A DNA stretch of 64,000 bases, from the NCBI RefSeq assembly GCF_001679485.1, contig NZ_LZOZ01000009.1, positions 1 through 64,000 on the forward strand, in the 5' to 3' direction. Under the pieces are notes generated by a model, which worked only from the letters and a program-made list of their open reading frames with translations, ran no database searches and was not told where the DNA came from. Shown here one piece after another: positions 26,622 to 34,130 of the stretch (position 1 is its first letter; the number at the start of each line of letters is the position of its first letter). The position numbers were made by a program, and so were the translations under genes. This DNA comes from Haemophilus sp. CCUG 60358 (lineage in GTDB: Bacteria; Pseudomonadota; Gammaproteobacteria; Enterobacterales; Pasteurellaceae).

Positions 26622-26841
26622 CGTGGATTGCTCTCTGTTGTTCCACTGCTTGGCGCTCTATCTCAATCGTGTCTTTTAATGATTGATTGACTTGCTCTTG
26701 GCTTTTAATGGTTTGGGCTTGCACTTGGTTTTCGGCACGGATATCAGAGATAGTGTCGCTTTGATACCAAATCCAACCGCACAAGCCCAAAATGGTTAAT
26801 ACTACCGATGAGATTGCGTAGATTTTAAATCTGCTAAACAT
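26509..26841 (-). CDS. inner-membrane spanin, Rz-like (DUF2570)
   Basis: 110 residues. The N-terminal signal anchor (residues 8-26, AISSVVLTILGLCGWIWY) is followed by a periplasmic coiled coil (residues 30-95) rich in Gln/Glu. This is the DUF2570/LysB layout. It overlaps the endolysin end by 40 bp and contains the start of Rz1. Confidence 0.82.
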   Translation of the reverse strand: MFSRFKIYAISSVVLTILGLCGWIWYQSDTISDIRAENQVQAQTIKSQEQVNQSLKDTIEIERQAVEQQRAIHDEIKQASQDKIQVVRKIIKTQPCYSTRINDDAIERLH

Positions 26842-27359
26842 AATGCCCTTTCCTTTTCTCTACGCTTAACCAAGCCTTGCAGCTTTCGCCCGTCAGCATA
26901 AACCCAATTTGGTAGCTGATTGCACCCATCTATATATCTTCCGCGTCGCATAAACCCAAACATCGTTGAGTTTTTAACCTTACCGCATCCATTATTAAAC
27001 GTGACAGATACCATAGCATCAAACACAGACTGAGGTAATGCTCTTCCATTGGCATATCTATCAACGCACGATTCAGCAAGCTTAATATCGTTTTTCCATC
27101 GGTAAGCAATTTCTTCATTTGTGTATTTCTTGCCAGGCTCTATCTTTTGGCCAGAGTATTCTGTTGAGCCGATACCAACAGTCAATACATCAGCTGGGCA
27201 TTTATATGGAGTTGCCATACAACCCTCAGCATTACCGATTATCTCAGCTCCAGCAGGGCTTAATCTTAGCTCTCCGCCAAATTGAGAATACATGATTCCA
27301 ATAACCGCAATAACGGAACAGGCACCAAGCGCTTTTCTAGTCTTCCCTAACACCATCAT
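26802..27359 (-). CDS. signal-arrest-release endolysin, GH24 lysozyme
   Basis: 185 residues from ATG 27359 (AGGGG upstream). Residues about 11-27 (LGACSVIAVIGIMYSQFGG) form a weak, Gly/Ala/Ser-rich anchor typical of SAR domains. The catalytic triad spacing E45-C54-T60 in NAEGCMATPYKCPADVLT corresponds to E-8-D/C-5-T of P21-type lysozymes. It cuts peptidoglycan after release from the membrane, triggered by the holin at 27337. Confidence 0.88.
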   Translation of the reverse strand: MMVLGKTRKALGACSVIAVIGIMYSQFGGELRLSPAGAEIIGNAEGCMATPYKCPADVLTVGIGSTEYSGQKIEPGKKYTNEEIAYRWKNDIKLAESCVDRYANGRALPQSVFDAMVSVTFNNGCGKVKNSTMFGFMRRGRYIDGCNQLPNWVYADGRKLQGLVKRREKERALCLADLKSTQSHR

Positions 27360-27588
27360 CAAGCCCCTGCTCTAATCGTCTCATTCTTGCCTTGTGCATT
27401 TCTTCCGCTCTGCGTTCCTCGTTCTCCCTAACCTTTCCCTCTTGGCATTTGGCGTACATATTAACGAGACCACTGATTAAACCGATGATTAAACCAAAAA
27501 TAGCCAGCCATTCTTGAAATGAATACATTGCCCAGAATGCGCCAAAGCCAGACCAAAAAATACTTTGATTCCCTGCGTCTTTAAACAT
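27337..27588 (-). CDS. holin/pinholin-like membrane protein
   Basis: 83 residues from ATG 27588, chosen because GGAG lies 7 nt upstream. A second ATG only two codons upstream (27594) could give a dual-start holin/antiholin pair, as in lambda S and P21 S. Two hydrophobic segments (WSGFGAFWAMYSFQEWLAIFGLIIGLISGL) are followed by a highly charged tail. It depolarises the membrane and releases the SAR endolysin it overlaps. Confidence 0.75.
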   Translation of the reverse strand: MFKDAGNQSIFWSGFGAFWAMYSFQEWLAIFGLIIGLISGLVNMYAKCQEGKVRENEERRAEEMHKARMRRLEQGLDDGVRED

Positions 27589-27617
27589 TTTCATACTCCA
27601 CCCCATTTCCAGGGCAA

Positions 27618-27644
27618 TAAAAAAGCCCACCAATTACGGCGGGC
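27618..27644 (-). terminator. hairpin before the holin gene
   Basis: Leftward GCCCGCC, loop, GGTGGGC, then TTTTTTATT, followed by the holin ribosome site. One of several terminators directly preceding a phage start codon. Confidence 0.7.
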
Positions 27645-27695
27645 GTGAATTCTGCTAAAATTAATTTTCCACAACTAAATCAGCAGAGGTTAAAC

Positions 27696-27839
27696 ATGAT
27701 TGAAATTGATAAATTAAATGATGGTTACTATAACTTCCCGTACCAATCAGGAGAAGGAGACTCAACAAACGATACATCATCTCCCTGTGTCGGAGGTTTC
27801 AACTTAATTCAACACCCACCGCGAACAACTGGGGAGTGA
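27696..27839 (+). CDS. possible 47-residue plus-strand ORF
   Basis: ATG preceded by AGAGG at 7 nt; product MIEIDKLNDGYYNFPYQSGE... It is opposite to the lysis operon and overlaps the end of the 27809 gene by 31 bp. No family recognised. Only the ribosome site supports it. Confidence 0.25.
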   Translation: MIEIDKLNDGYYNFPYQSGEGDSTNDTSSPCVGGFNLIQHPPRTTGE

Positions 27840-28033
27840 ATTTGGCGTGCCGCCTCAAGCATTTGATACAGCTCATTTAGCTTTTGCCTGGAATTATCGT
27901 CCATTTTCTTATTTTGGAAGCGAAGAACGCATCTTGCTCTATTTTCAAGCTGGTAGCCCACAACATCAAGATCTCGAAATATTCCTTGATCTACTTCATC
28001 GTTTTCTAACCGAATATTTACAAGTGCCATCAT
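27809..28033 (-). CDS. small late protein, first gene after the late promoter
   Basis: 74 residues from ATG 28033 (GGTGA upstream; an in-frame TTG at 28042 is less likely). The sequence (MMALVNIRLENDEVDQGIF...DVVGYQLENRARCVLRF) predicts a beta start and a helical C-terminus. First product of the late transcript, directly after the pR'-type terminator. Function unknown. Confidence 0.55.
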   Translation of the reverse strand: MMALVNIRLENDEVDQGIFRDLDVVGYQLENRARCVLRFQNKKMDDNSRQKLNELYQMLEAARQIHSPVVRGGC

Positions 28034-28043
28034 AATCACCAAA

Positions 28044-28076
28044 TAAAAAAAGCCCCGACCGTTTCCGATCAGGGCT
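28044..28076 (-). terminator. late leader terminator (tR'-like)
   Basis: Leftward AGCCCTGATCG, 4-nt loop, CGGTCGGGGCT, then TTTTTTTAT. It lies about 50 nt after the predicted start of late transcription, where Q-type antiterminators act. Confidence 0.8.
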
Positions 28077-28129
28077 GTAAAAATTAATCTAGGTGTTCAC
28101 TACTTACACTGCGACCACCATACATCTAA

Positions 28130-28158
28130 ATAGTATGACACTTTGCCAAATATGTCAA
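28130..28158 (-). promoter_or_regulatory. late promoter (pR'-like)
   Basis: Leftward TTGACA (complement of 28153-28158), 17-bp spacer, TACTAT (complement of 28130-28135). It overlaps the 3' end of the Q-type gene and drives lysis, packaging, head and tail genes through the terminator at 28044-28076. No other promoter of this quality is seen in the late block except those of inserted cassettes. Confidence 0.8.
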
Positions 28159-28673
28159 TATGTAATTTTGATTTTTTTGATATTTGTTGCACGTTCTCTG
28201 CTAGTTCTCTGAATAATAAAGCAAGTTATAAGCAGTTCGTGAATTATTGCTTTTGCAAAGTGTATCTCTTTTTCGACTTCACGATAGATTGTCCTAAAAC
28301 TTGGCACTCTTACGTTAGATTTACCTGCACAAGGTCTCATTTCCTTAGCTTTGGCTTTGTTGTGTAGGTGTTCTGCTATAAAATTGATTGTTCTTTTGTT
28401 TACATAATAAGCAAACACAATAAAGTGTAAGATTTGGTCATTTTTCTTAAAAAACATCTCAATGGTTTGACTAATCATAAACCCAGTTTCATCATCGCAA
28501 ATTGGTTCATTTGGCTCTGCAGGAATGACTGATTGCATTAGTTTTGCAATAATATTTAATTGAGGTTTATCAAGCCTACCACTGCGCACCCAAGCCCCCC
28601 ATTGATACATATACCGGTCAACAAATTCTTCTTGTTCAATCGTTATTTCTGGTAACTCGCTAAATTTACGCAT
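28155..28673 (-). CDS. antiterminator Q family protein
   Basis: 172 residues. QWGAWVRSGRLDKPQLNIIAKLM, LHFIVFAYYV (a helix-turn-helix region) and MRPCAGKSNVRVPSFRTIYREVEKEI are typical of the Q-like regulators of Haemophilus phages. It is the last gene of the early leftward operon and is followed directly by the late promoter. Expected to load on RNA polymerase at that promoter and let it ignore terminators in the late operon. Confidence 0.85.
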   Translation of the reverse strand: MRKFSELPEITIEQEEFVDRYMYQWGAWVRSGRLDKPQLNIIAKLMQSVIPAEPNEPICDDETGFMISQTIEMFFKKNDQILHFIVFAYYVNKRTINFIAEHLHNKAKAKEMRPCAGKSNVRVPSFRTIYREVEKEIHFAKAIIHELLITCFIIQRTSRERATNIKKIKITY

Positions 28674-29234
28674 TTATTCCTCTAACTCTTTGATTTTCGC
28701 TCTGTAAACTTTGATTAATTCTTTAAGCTCGGATATTTCCCATTTCTTAATTCGATGTTGATTTTCTTCTAACCACTGAACTTCTTGCTCGCCAATCTTC
28801 TCAACCAGTCTTGGTCTATATCCGTGAATATTTCCGCCACCAACAAAGAGATTGCATCTAATACAGCCGGAATGAATGTTTCTCTCATCAAATCTTAGGA
28901 ATGAGCTTCTACCTTGTGGAATAAAGTGTGAGGCTTGAAAACTTGGTTTCCATACTGCACCGCAAGCAATACAAGGCTGACCTTTGTCTCTTAATCGGAT
29001 AAACTTATTCACTTCTTTTTGAAGTGCTTTCAGCCAATGGCCCCTATCGTTTTCTAGTAGTTTTTTCTTCCGCTCTTTTAGTTGAGCTTTTTCTTGTTTC
29101 TCTCGTTTCTTCCTTGCTTGCTCTTTTGATAACGCTATCGCACATTTTGGCGAACAGACTTTCTGCATTGAGCTTATTGTTTTGACAAAGTAACAACCAC
29201 AGACTTTGCATTTGGTTTCCTTAGGTTTAGTCAT
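28674..29234 (-). CDS. ninG: NinG recombination protein
   Basis: 186 residues from ATG 29234. Two CxxC pairs at the N-terminus (CKVCGCYF, CSPKCAIA), then a basic coiled coil and a second zinc site with HNH-like features (PCIACGAVWKPSFQASHFIPQG, CIRCNLFVGG). This is NinG/Rap, a Holliday-junction type endonuclease assisting phage recombination. A longer start at 29246 would overlap the upstream mini-gene stop and is less likely. Confidence 0.9.
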   Translation of the reverse strand: MTKPKETKCKVCGCYFVKTISSMQKVCSPKCAIALSKEQARKKREKQEKAQLKERKKKLLENDRGHWLKALQKEVNKFIRLRDKGQPCIACGAVWKPSFQASHFIPQGRSSFLRFDERNIHSGCIRCNLFVGGGNIHGYRPRLVEKIGEQEVQWLEENQHRIKKWEISELKELIKVYRAKIKELEE

Positions 29235-29236
29235 AT

Positions 29237-29323
29237 CTACCACCATTTACCAGTGATTAAGATTGTCCCTATAACAACACAGGCATAAGCTATAATTAAA
29301 ATCTTTAACTCTTTATCACTCAT
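29237..29323 (-). CDS. 28-residue membrane mini-protein B
   Basis: MSDKELKILIIAYACVVIGTILITGKWW: one transmembrane segment. Its ATG overlaps the stop of the preceding mini-gene (ATGAGTGA). It ends 3 bp before ninG. The tight coupling suggests it is translated; function unknown. Confidence 0.45.
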   Translation of the reverse strand: MSDKELKILIIAYACVVIGTILITGKWW

Positions 29324-29402
29324 CGTCCGCACCCTCAATAAAACAAATAATCACAAACACAACCACGAAAAGAACTACTGATAGGGCTATTTCTTCTCTC
29401 AT
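29316..29402 (-). CDS. 28-residue membrane mini-protein A
   Basis: MREEIALSVVLFVVVFVIICFIEGADDE: an almost fully hydrophobic helix with an acidic tail. It starts immediately after the ninB stop. With the next ORF it forms a pair of overlapping single-pass peptides between ninB and ninG. Confidence 0.45.
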   Translation of the reverse strand: MREEIALSVVLFVVVFVIICFIEGADDE

Positions 29403-29822
29403 TCAAAATCTCCACACATCGTTAAACTTAACACCGTTCTCAATGCCCCAAGCGGTTGTGTATTCAATTAGGCTTGCCATTCTCTTAACGCCCATTTTTG
29501 AGGTCCTTTCTCGAACGTTTACCAGCTCACCCTCAATGCCGGTAACTATTTTATATGGCTGCTTTGTTGCGATGGTATGCCCGCTAACTAATATGTTTTT
29601 CCAACCGTATAAATCGTATTTATCGCCTTGCCATGTCGCCTGTTTTGAGATATCACCTAGCATTGCGTGAAATTTATCGTTTTGCTCCATTGATCGGGTT
29701 TTAACTTTTATCTCAACAACAAGCGGATCTGATTCGTTAATCGGTAATTGGCGGATGGTTTCGATAACTCGATTTCTTACTGCCTCATTGACTAAATACA
29801 TCCGAGGATAATTATGCTCCAT
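29403..29822 (-). CDS. ninB: NinB recombination protein
   Basis: 139 residues from ATG 29822 (AGGTGG upstream). VEIKVKTRSMEQNDKFHAMLGDISKQ is the NinB (Orf) signature. NinB/Orf is a recombination mediator that loads the annealing protein on SSB-coated DNA. Overlaps dam by 11 bp. Confidence 0.92.
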   Translation of the reverse strand: MEHNYPRMYLVNEAVRNRVIETIRQLPINESDPLVVEIKVKTRSMEQNDKFHAMLGDISKQATWQGDKYDLYGWKNILVSGHTIATKQPYKIVTGIEGELVNVRERTSKMGVKRMASLIEYTTAWGIENGVKFNDVWRF

Positions 29823-30345
29823 CGTAACCACCTACTTTCTTGATAAAATCAAGACTTACTGAGCGTTGTACAAAGTCTTCCATTGTTGGATCAAAGACTA
29901 CGACCATTTGCCCTTTGCTATTTCCCTTGATTTCTTTTCCTGTTACAGGGTTGATAAATGCAATTCGTCCACCTGTGATATCAATCACTTCATTCGCCAC
30001 GCCTTGAATGTGGTTTTGATACCATTGAGTAGATTTATCATTGTTGAGTAACATCACGACTAAATGACCATCATCGCATAACACCCTGGCGCGCTTAATA
30101 AATGGCGTTACATTAGAGTACGGAGGATTGACAAAAATAGACGCTTTAGACAAGCCGCCTTTAAGTGCATAAAGGTTAAAATTTAAAAAATCATCAGCTA
30201 ATCCACCTTCCCCGAAATAAAGCTTAACAAGTGCATTATCTCCATTAGCACAGCCATCAATATCAAAACCGAACCGTTTGTCTAGCCATTTAAAAACATA
30301 CTTCGGTGTCTGCCATGTATCTTTATCAAATTTTTGTTCTGTCAT
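29812..30345 (-). CDS. dam: phage N6-adenine methyltransferase (Dam family)
   Basis: 177 residues. DTWQTPKYVFKWLDKRFGFDIDGCAN is the family N-terminus and the catalytic motif is NPPY (IFVNPPYSNVTPFIKRA). This short form is common in temperate phages; it methylates adenine, often in GATC, and may protect phage DNA from host enzymes. Follows gene P by one codon. Confidence 0.92.
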   Translation of the reverse strand: MTEQKFDKDTWQTPKYVFKWLDKRFGFDIDGCANGDNALVKLYFGEGGLADDFLNFNLYALKGGLSKASIFVNPPYSNVTPFIKRARVLCDDGHLVVMLLNNDKSTQWYQNHIQGVANEVIDITGGRIAFINPVTGKEIKGNSKGQMVVVFDPTMEDFVQRSVSLDFIKKVGGYDGA

Positions 30346-30981
30346 CTACGCAATCCCCATAATCTCTTTAATCTTAGCTACACCGTTTTTTGATACTTCT
30401 GGAGGAATAACTTTTGGCTTTTGCTCTAGCAGTTCTGGAATTTGAGGAAATTCAAATCCAGTGCGAGCTTTATCAACTACTTCGGCAAGGATTTTCGGCA
30501 TAGCCTTTTGGCAATCTTCCCATTTCTTCTTGCTGTAACCGTCATAAATGGTTTTAAGCAAATAATATTCAGCCTTTGAGCGGAATTTGAAATTGTGAGG
30601 TTCTTTTGCGTAACCAAAGTATTTTTGAATTCTTGATGACAATTCTTCGGGCGTTGGCAAGCCTAATTCGTGGTAATTTTCAAACTCGCACCAAGCAATG
30701 AATTGACCTACACTCGGGAAAAATGGGCTTTCGGATTTTGCTGCCAAGTCCAGTCCTCGTTTTAGGAATTGAGGATTCACTACGCCCGCTTTGAATAATT
30801 CTTCGAGCCAAACTTGCTTTGTTTCGTTGTACTCAATCTCGCTATCAAATGCGTGTTTCCAGGCAGGAAAGATTGATTTCAATCGCACAAACATTCGGTC
30901 AATTAAGCGAACAGCATTGTTGGGAATATCGGATTTTGTAACCGCACTTTTTGCGGGTTCCATTGGAATTACGTTTTTCAT
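30346..30981 (-). CDS. replication protein P (helicase loader)
   Basis: 211 residues. IDRMFVRLKSIFPAWKHAF and SPFFPSVGQFIAWCE are the signature of lambda P-type proteins, which recruit DnaB to the origin bound by O. ATG has GGAGG 8 nt upstream and overlaps the O stop by 4 bp. Confidence 0.88.
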   Translation of the reverse strand: MKNVIPMEPAKSAVTKSDIPNNAVRLIDRMFVRLKSIFPAWKHAFDSEIEYNETKQVWLEELFKAGVVNPQFLKRGLDLAAKSESPFFPSVGQFIAWCEFENYHELGLPTPEELSSRIQKYFGYAKEPHNFKFRSKAEYYLLKTIYDGYSKKKWEDCQKAMPKILAEVVDKARTGFEFPQIPELLEQKPKVIPPEVSKNGVAKIKEIMGIA

Positions 30982-31778
30982 CTCAATTCCTCCGGAATGA
31001 GTTCAGGATTGATATTTAATTTTCTACCTACAGCCCAAGAGCCATCATCGGCAAAAGCGCTTGTTTTTCGGGTGTTTGTAGTCGTTGCTACGTTGTCATC
31101 ACGCCAATTCCATCCTGCTTTAAAACCCTGCCAATTGCGCTCGATGGATATTGTGATTGCTTCGGTAAGAGGTATTCCTGCTTTGTGCGCTTCTCGCTGA
31201 TAGCCAACAAGTACGGTTTTTGTGATTGCTGCTCGTTTTGATTTTCGGTGGGCAATAAAATCTTCAGCAAGCTGACCAACGATTCCGAATTCAGCAAGCA
31301 AATCGAGCGAATTTTTTTGCGTAGTTTTTTTATTTGTATTTTGTATAGTGTTTTTAATATTGTTTATTGTGTGTGAACTTTCTTCACAGGTGACTTGTGA
31401 ACTTTCTTCACAGGTGCTGTGAACTTTTTTCACAGGTGAACTTTTTTCACAGGTGACTTGTGAACTTTCTTCATGGGTAATTTTTGAGTAAGAATTCACG
31501 GCATAAACACCAGTATTTCTTGCTCCATTTTCTTTCACCAACAAGCCGTATTGAACAAGGGATTCGCAGGCTTTAATCACCGCACTATTGCTTAATCCAG
31601 TAGCTTTCATAAACTGACTGATTGAGATATTGTCGCTTTCTTTATTCCAGCCTTTGGTTTTTCTGATGACAACCAAGTAACACTTCAATTCCGCCCCGGT
31701 TAAATCAGGCAGTAGCTCATCAATAACAGCATTTGGCACCTGTAAAAAATTAGGAATAAATTTAGATTCGTTACTCAT
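30978..31778 (-). CDS. replication protein O, initiator
   Basis: 266 residues from ATG 31778 (AAGG upstream). The N-terminal winged helix (FLQVPNAVIDELLPDLTGAELKCYLVVIRKTKGW) is Phage_rep_O. Residues about 104-137 repeat ESSQVTCE-type units because the DNA beneath holds the origin iterons. The C-terminal half would contact P. The stretch coding for linker KNTIQNTNKKTTQKN is very AT-rich. Confidence 0.88.
   Translation of the reverse strand: MSNESKFIPNFLQVPNAVIDELLPDLTGAELKCYLVVIRKTKGWNKESDNISISQFMKATGLSNSAVIKACESLVQYGLLVKENGARNTGVYAVNSYSKITHEESSQVTCEKSSPVKKVHSTCEESSQVTCEESSHTINNIKNTIQNTNKKTTQKNSLDLLAEFGIVGQLAEDFIAHRKSKRAAITKTVLVGYQREAHKAGIPLTEAITISIERNWQGFKAGWNWRDDNVATTTNTRKTSAFADDGSWAVGRKLNINPELIPEELR
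31310..31370. other. AT-rich candidate unwinding element next to iterons
   Basis: T-rich stretch (runs such as TAGTTTTTTTATTTGTATTTTG) directly beside the iteron array, inside gene O. Lambda places its AT-rich unwinding region in the same position. Confidence 0.55.
31373..31476. repeat. five iterons in gene O, likely replication origin
   Basis: GTGAACTTTCTTCACAG at 31373-31389 and 31397-31413, GTGAACTTTTTTCACAG at 31419-31435 and 31436-31452, and a diverged copy at 31460-31476. Each is an inverted repeat GTGAA/TTCAC. Iterons within O followed by AT-rich DNA are the lambda-type origin. Confidence 0.82.
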
Positions 31779-32536
31779 GCTGCTACCTTCTCTTGTATAA
31801 ATTTGCCGTTCCACGTTGCTTTCATCGGCAACAACCCTTTTGCGTACCACTCATAGAGTTTCGCTGCGCCTTTTTTAAGTAACGTTGGCTTGTATTTGAT
31901 AATCGGATCCGCTCCGTGAGGCACAACCTCGCTAGTTTCTTCGGTCATATACCGATCGCGAGCATAAGACGTTACGCGCCATTCACCGCGTTGGTCTTTA
32001 TAAAGCCAATTCTTTTGTTGCAAAAATGCATTGATTTGCGTCGAATTTACGCCGTTTAAGCTCTTAACGAATTGAGGTGCGGTCATTCCCGCCCGGAAGT
32101 AATTACTCATCGCTTCAATGCGATCGGCTTGCTGTTTGTTTTCCAACTTTAAAACCTCTTCCCGCTCAACAGATTCCGCCAACTCACGCAATGCTGCGGC
32201 GTAGTTTTGTGGCAAAAGTGCGGTCGGATTTTGATGACCGGCTAAGCTGTCAAACGTGCGAATAACGTATAAGTGGAATTTCGGACTAATCCACATTGCG
32301 TAAGCGTAAACAAGTTCTTTGTTTACGAATGTTCCAAGCCCTTGTTTTGTAAGGATAGACGGAATTCCGTCTTTTGAAATTTCGCCGATTAACTCTTGCG
32401 TTTGCTGATTTGATAACCAGTAAGCAGGACGATGACGACTTTCACCACCGCTTGCTTGATGTAAATCATTTAAGCAAAAACGCCCTTGTTCATCTTGGCG
32501 AATTTGTGTATCATAAAGCTGTATTTTGGTTTTCAT
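31775..32536 (-). CDS. KilA-N/antirepressor (ANT) protein
   Basis: 253 residues from ATG 32536 (AAGGA 7 nt upstream). Residues 1-100 form a KilA-N domain (RFCLNDLHQASGGESRHRPAYWLSNQQTQELI, ELVYAYAMWISPKFHLYVIRTFD). The C-terminal part (MTAPQFVKSLNGVNSTQINAFLQQKNWLY) is the ANT/KilAC DNA-binding domain. Early leftward gene between CII-like and O; probably a regulator of the lysis-lysogeny choice. It does not share the C-terminal domain of the three P22AR-type proteins. Confidence 0.87.
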   Translation of the reverse strand: MKTKIQLYDTQIRQDEQGRFCLNDLHQASGGESRHRPAYWLSNQQTQELIGEISKDGIPSILTKQGLGTFVNKELVYAYAMWISPKFHLYVIRTFDSLAGHQNPTALLPQNYAAALRELAESVEREEVLKLENKQQADRIEAMSNYFRAGMTAPQFVKSLNGVNSTQINAFLQQKNWLYKDQRGEWRVTSYARDRYMTEETSEVVPHGADPIIKYKPTLLKKGAAKLYEWYAKGLLPMKATWNGKFIQEKVAA

Positions 32537-32554
32537 AAAAATTCCTTCGTACAG

Positions 32555-32581
32555 AACCACGGTTGCCGCCGTGGTTTTTTA
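32555..32581 (+). terminator. rightward hairpin-T element in the early operon
   Basis: AACCACGG, 6-nt loop, CCGTGGTT and T-run on the plus strand, between the KilA and CII-like genes. It would stop antisense transcription only. Confidence 0.45.
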
Positions 32582-33022
32582 TTGCCGTTTATTTAGCGAG
32601 ATCACGCACTCGATTGAGTGTTGTGTCGCTGCTAAATGCTTGTTTAATAATTTGCGGATCGTGTCTTCTTCATCGCTTGTGATTTCGCCATCTGCCAGCG
32701 CTTTTTCTAACACCTCAAACAATAATCCACGCGCGGACAGTTCACGCAGTTGCAAGGTTGAGATTTCTACCGAGTCCAATTCGCTCGCTACTGGTGCCGG
32801 TACAAAATGGCCACCAGCACTTCGGCAAAGCTCCTCGATAAAATCAGTACAGCCATACTCAAGCTGCAGCGCAATCAATTCTTCGTTTTTAAAACGTTGA
32901 CCTTTCGTGTGATACAAGCGGTTATTCAGTTCCGCCTCTGAAAATCCGAGAAATCCGGCTACCGCACTTTTGCCGCCCGGTATGTTCTCAATCATTTCGA
33001 TGATGACTTTCTTCATTCCCAT
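32579..33022 (-). CDS. CII/YmfL-like regulatory protein
   Basis: 147 residues (AAGG about 8 nt before ATG). VIIEMIENIPGGKSAVAGFLGFSEAELNNRLYHTKGQRF is the Phage_CP76/CII-like helix-turn-helix. The helical C-terminus probably oligomerises. Second gene of the leftward early operon; expected to influence establishment of lysogeny. Confidence 0.8.
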   Translation of the reverse strand: MGMKKVIIEMIENIPGGKSAVAGFLGFSEAELNNRLYHTKGQRFKNEELIALQLEYGCTDFIEELCRSAGGHFVPAPVASELDSVEISTLQLRELSARGLLFEVLEKALADGEITSDEEDTIRKLLNKHLAATQHSIECVISLNKRQ

Positions 33023-33076
33023 AATTTTTGCCTTATTTTTATGGTTTTCTTTTCTGTTGGTGTTGGTAAATTACAG

Positions 33077-33316
33077 TCATGCGATAATCGCAGAGCCTGA
33101 CTTAATGGGATTACTAAAGTTTCTAATCTCTTCCGCAGAAATACCGTTTTCCAAGGCTTGAGATAGAATCTCTGAATATCTGGTCTCACCTGTATATTCA
33201 GTTCTTGGTAGAGAATTTGATGCGCGCCATTTGTAAACTGCACGCACAGAAATACCGCATAAATCTGCTACTTTAGCTGCACCCAAAGAGTCAATAATGT
33301 GTTTTAAGCTTTTCAT
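33077..33316 (-). CDS. Cro-like repressor
   Basis: 79 residues from ATG 33316. The HTH is AAKVADLCGISVRAVYKWRASNSLP. First gene transcribed from the leftward promoter 33347-33375, divergent from the CI-type gene. It should bind the operators at 33334-33403 to shut off repressor synthesis. Confidence 0.85.
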   Translation of the reverse strand: MKSLKHIIDSLGAAKVADLCGISVRAVYKWRASNSLPRTEYTGETRYSEILSQALENGISAEEIRNFSNPIKSGSAIIA

Positions 33317-33346
33317 ATACAACCCCTTTAAATGAACTTAGAGTAC

Positions 33347-33375
33347 ATAATAATCCAGAACTGAAAGTACTTCAA
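33347..33375 (-). promoter_or_regulatory. leftward early promoter (cro operon)
   Basis: Leftward TTGAAG, 17-bp spacer, TATTAT. The middle operator fills the spacer and the first lies at the start point, so repressor binding should block it. Confidence 0.75.
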
Positions 33376-33389
33376 GTTTTATTTATAAT
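33361..33389 (+). promoter_or_regulatory. repressor promoter (pRM-like)
   Basis: CTGAAA, 17-bp spacer, TATAAT on the plus strand, about 25 bp before the repressor ATG. The third operator lies just downstream of the -10 and would give autorepression. Confidence 0.65.
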
Positions 33390-33416
33390 TGAACCAATAG
33401 TTCAAAGGTGAAAAAA

Positions 33417-34082
33417 ATGATTACTGAAGAAAAAATTAAACAGGACTTTGCCGCACGGCTAGACATTGCATGTAAGAGAAAGAACTTGCCAGAAAAAGGC
33501 AGGGGGAAAATCATTGCGGATATACTGAAAATAACGCCAAAGGCCGTGAGCAAATGGTTCAATGCCGAGACACTACCAACTCAAGCAAATATTTATGTAT
33601 TGTCTGATTTTTTAGGTGTAACAAAAGAATGGCTAACTTATGGCGATAAGAATGCCTCTATTGAGAAAATCGAAAAACAGAAAGCCTACCCTTTATTAAG
33701 CTCAGTCCAAGCTGGACTATGGACTGATATTAGCTCTCTTGAGGGCTTTGACGGTTACGAGATGATCCCAAGTACAGTTATAGCCTCTGAAAATTCGTTT
33801 TATTTACGAATTGAAGGAAAATCTATGCTCCCTCGTTTTAATGAGGGCGATTTAGTTTTAATCGATCCTGACATTTTGCCCACTCCGGGGAAATTCGTGG
33901 CCGCAATCAATGGCGACAACGAGGCAACGTTTAAGCAATACAAAGAGCTTGGCACGAGAACACCAGAAGGCATACCGCACTTTGAGCTTGTTCCGCTCAA
34001 TCCGATGTTTCCAACATTAAGCTCGCTCAACCAAGAAATCCGTATTATTGGTGTAGCAAGAGAAAGAGTTGAAACATTATAA
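33417..34082 (+). CDS. CI/LexA-type phage repressor
   Basis: 221 residues from ATG 33417 (AAAGG 8 nt upstream; GTG 33408 is less likely). N-terminal HTH (GKIIADILKITPKAVSKWFNAETLP). The C-terminal S24 peptidase domain has Ser136 in EGKSMLPRF, Lys173 in ATFKQYKE and an Ala99-Gly100 cleavage site. RecA-dependent self-cleavage would induce the prophage. Binds operators at 33334-33403 and probably 36157-36222. Confidence 0.92.
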   Translation: MITEEKIKQDFAARLDIACKRKNLPEKGRGKIIADILKITPKAVSKWFNAETLPTQANIYVLSDFLGVTKEWLTYGDKNASIEKIEKQKAYPLLSSVQAGLWTDISSLEGFDGYEMIPSTVIASENSFYLRIEGKSMLPRFNEGDLVLIDPDILPTPGKFVAAINGDNEATFKQYKELGTRTPEGIPHFELVPLNPMFPTLSSLNQEIRIIGVARERVETL

Positions 34083-34130
34083 CACCGAGCAGCAAGGTAG
34101 GTTTGGGTTGTGAAGGCAGAGGACGTGTGA

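Larger units (their letters stand above)
33334..33403. promoter_or_regulatory. operator region with three repressor sites
   Basis: Sites GAACTTAGAGTAC (33334-33346), GAACTGAAAGTAC (33358-33370) and GAACCAATAGTTC (33391-33403, within the palindrome 33389-33405). They overlap both divergent promoters, as in lambda oR. The same motif recurs three times at 36157-36222. Confidence 0.82.

Noticed and set aside
31373..31476. Short regular repeats suggestive of a small CRISPR array
   Set aside because: Repeats are 17 bp with gaps of 0-7 bp, palindromic and inside gene O; this is an iteron origin. No array or cas genes seen anywhere.
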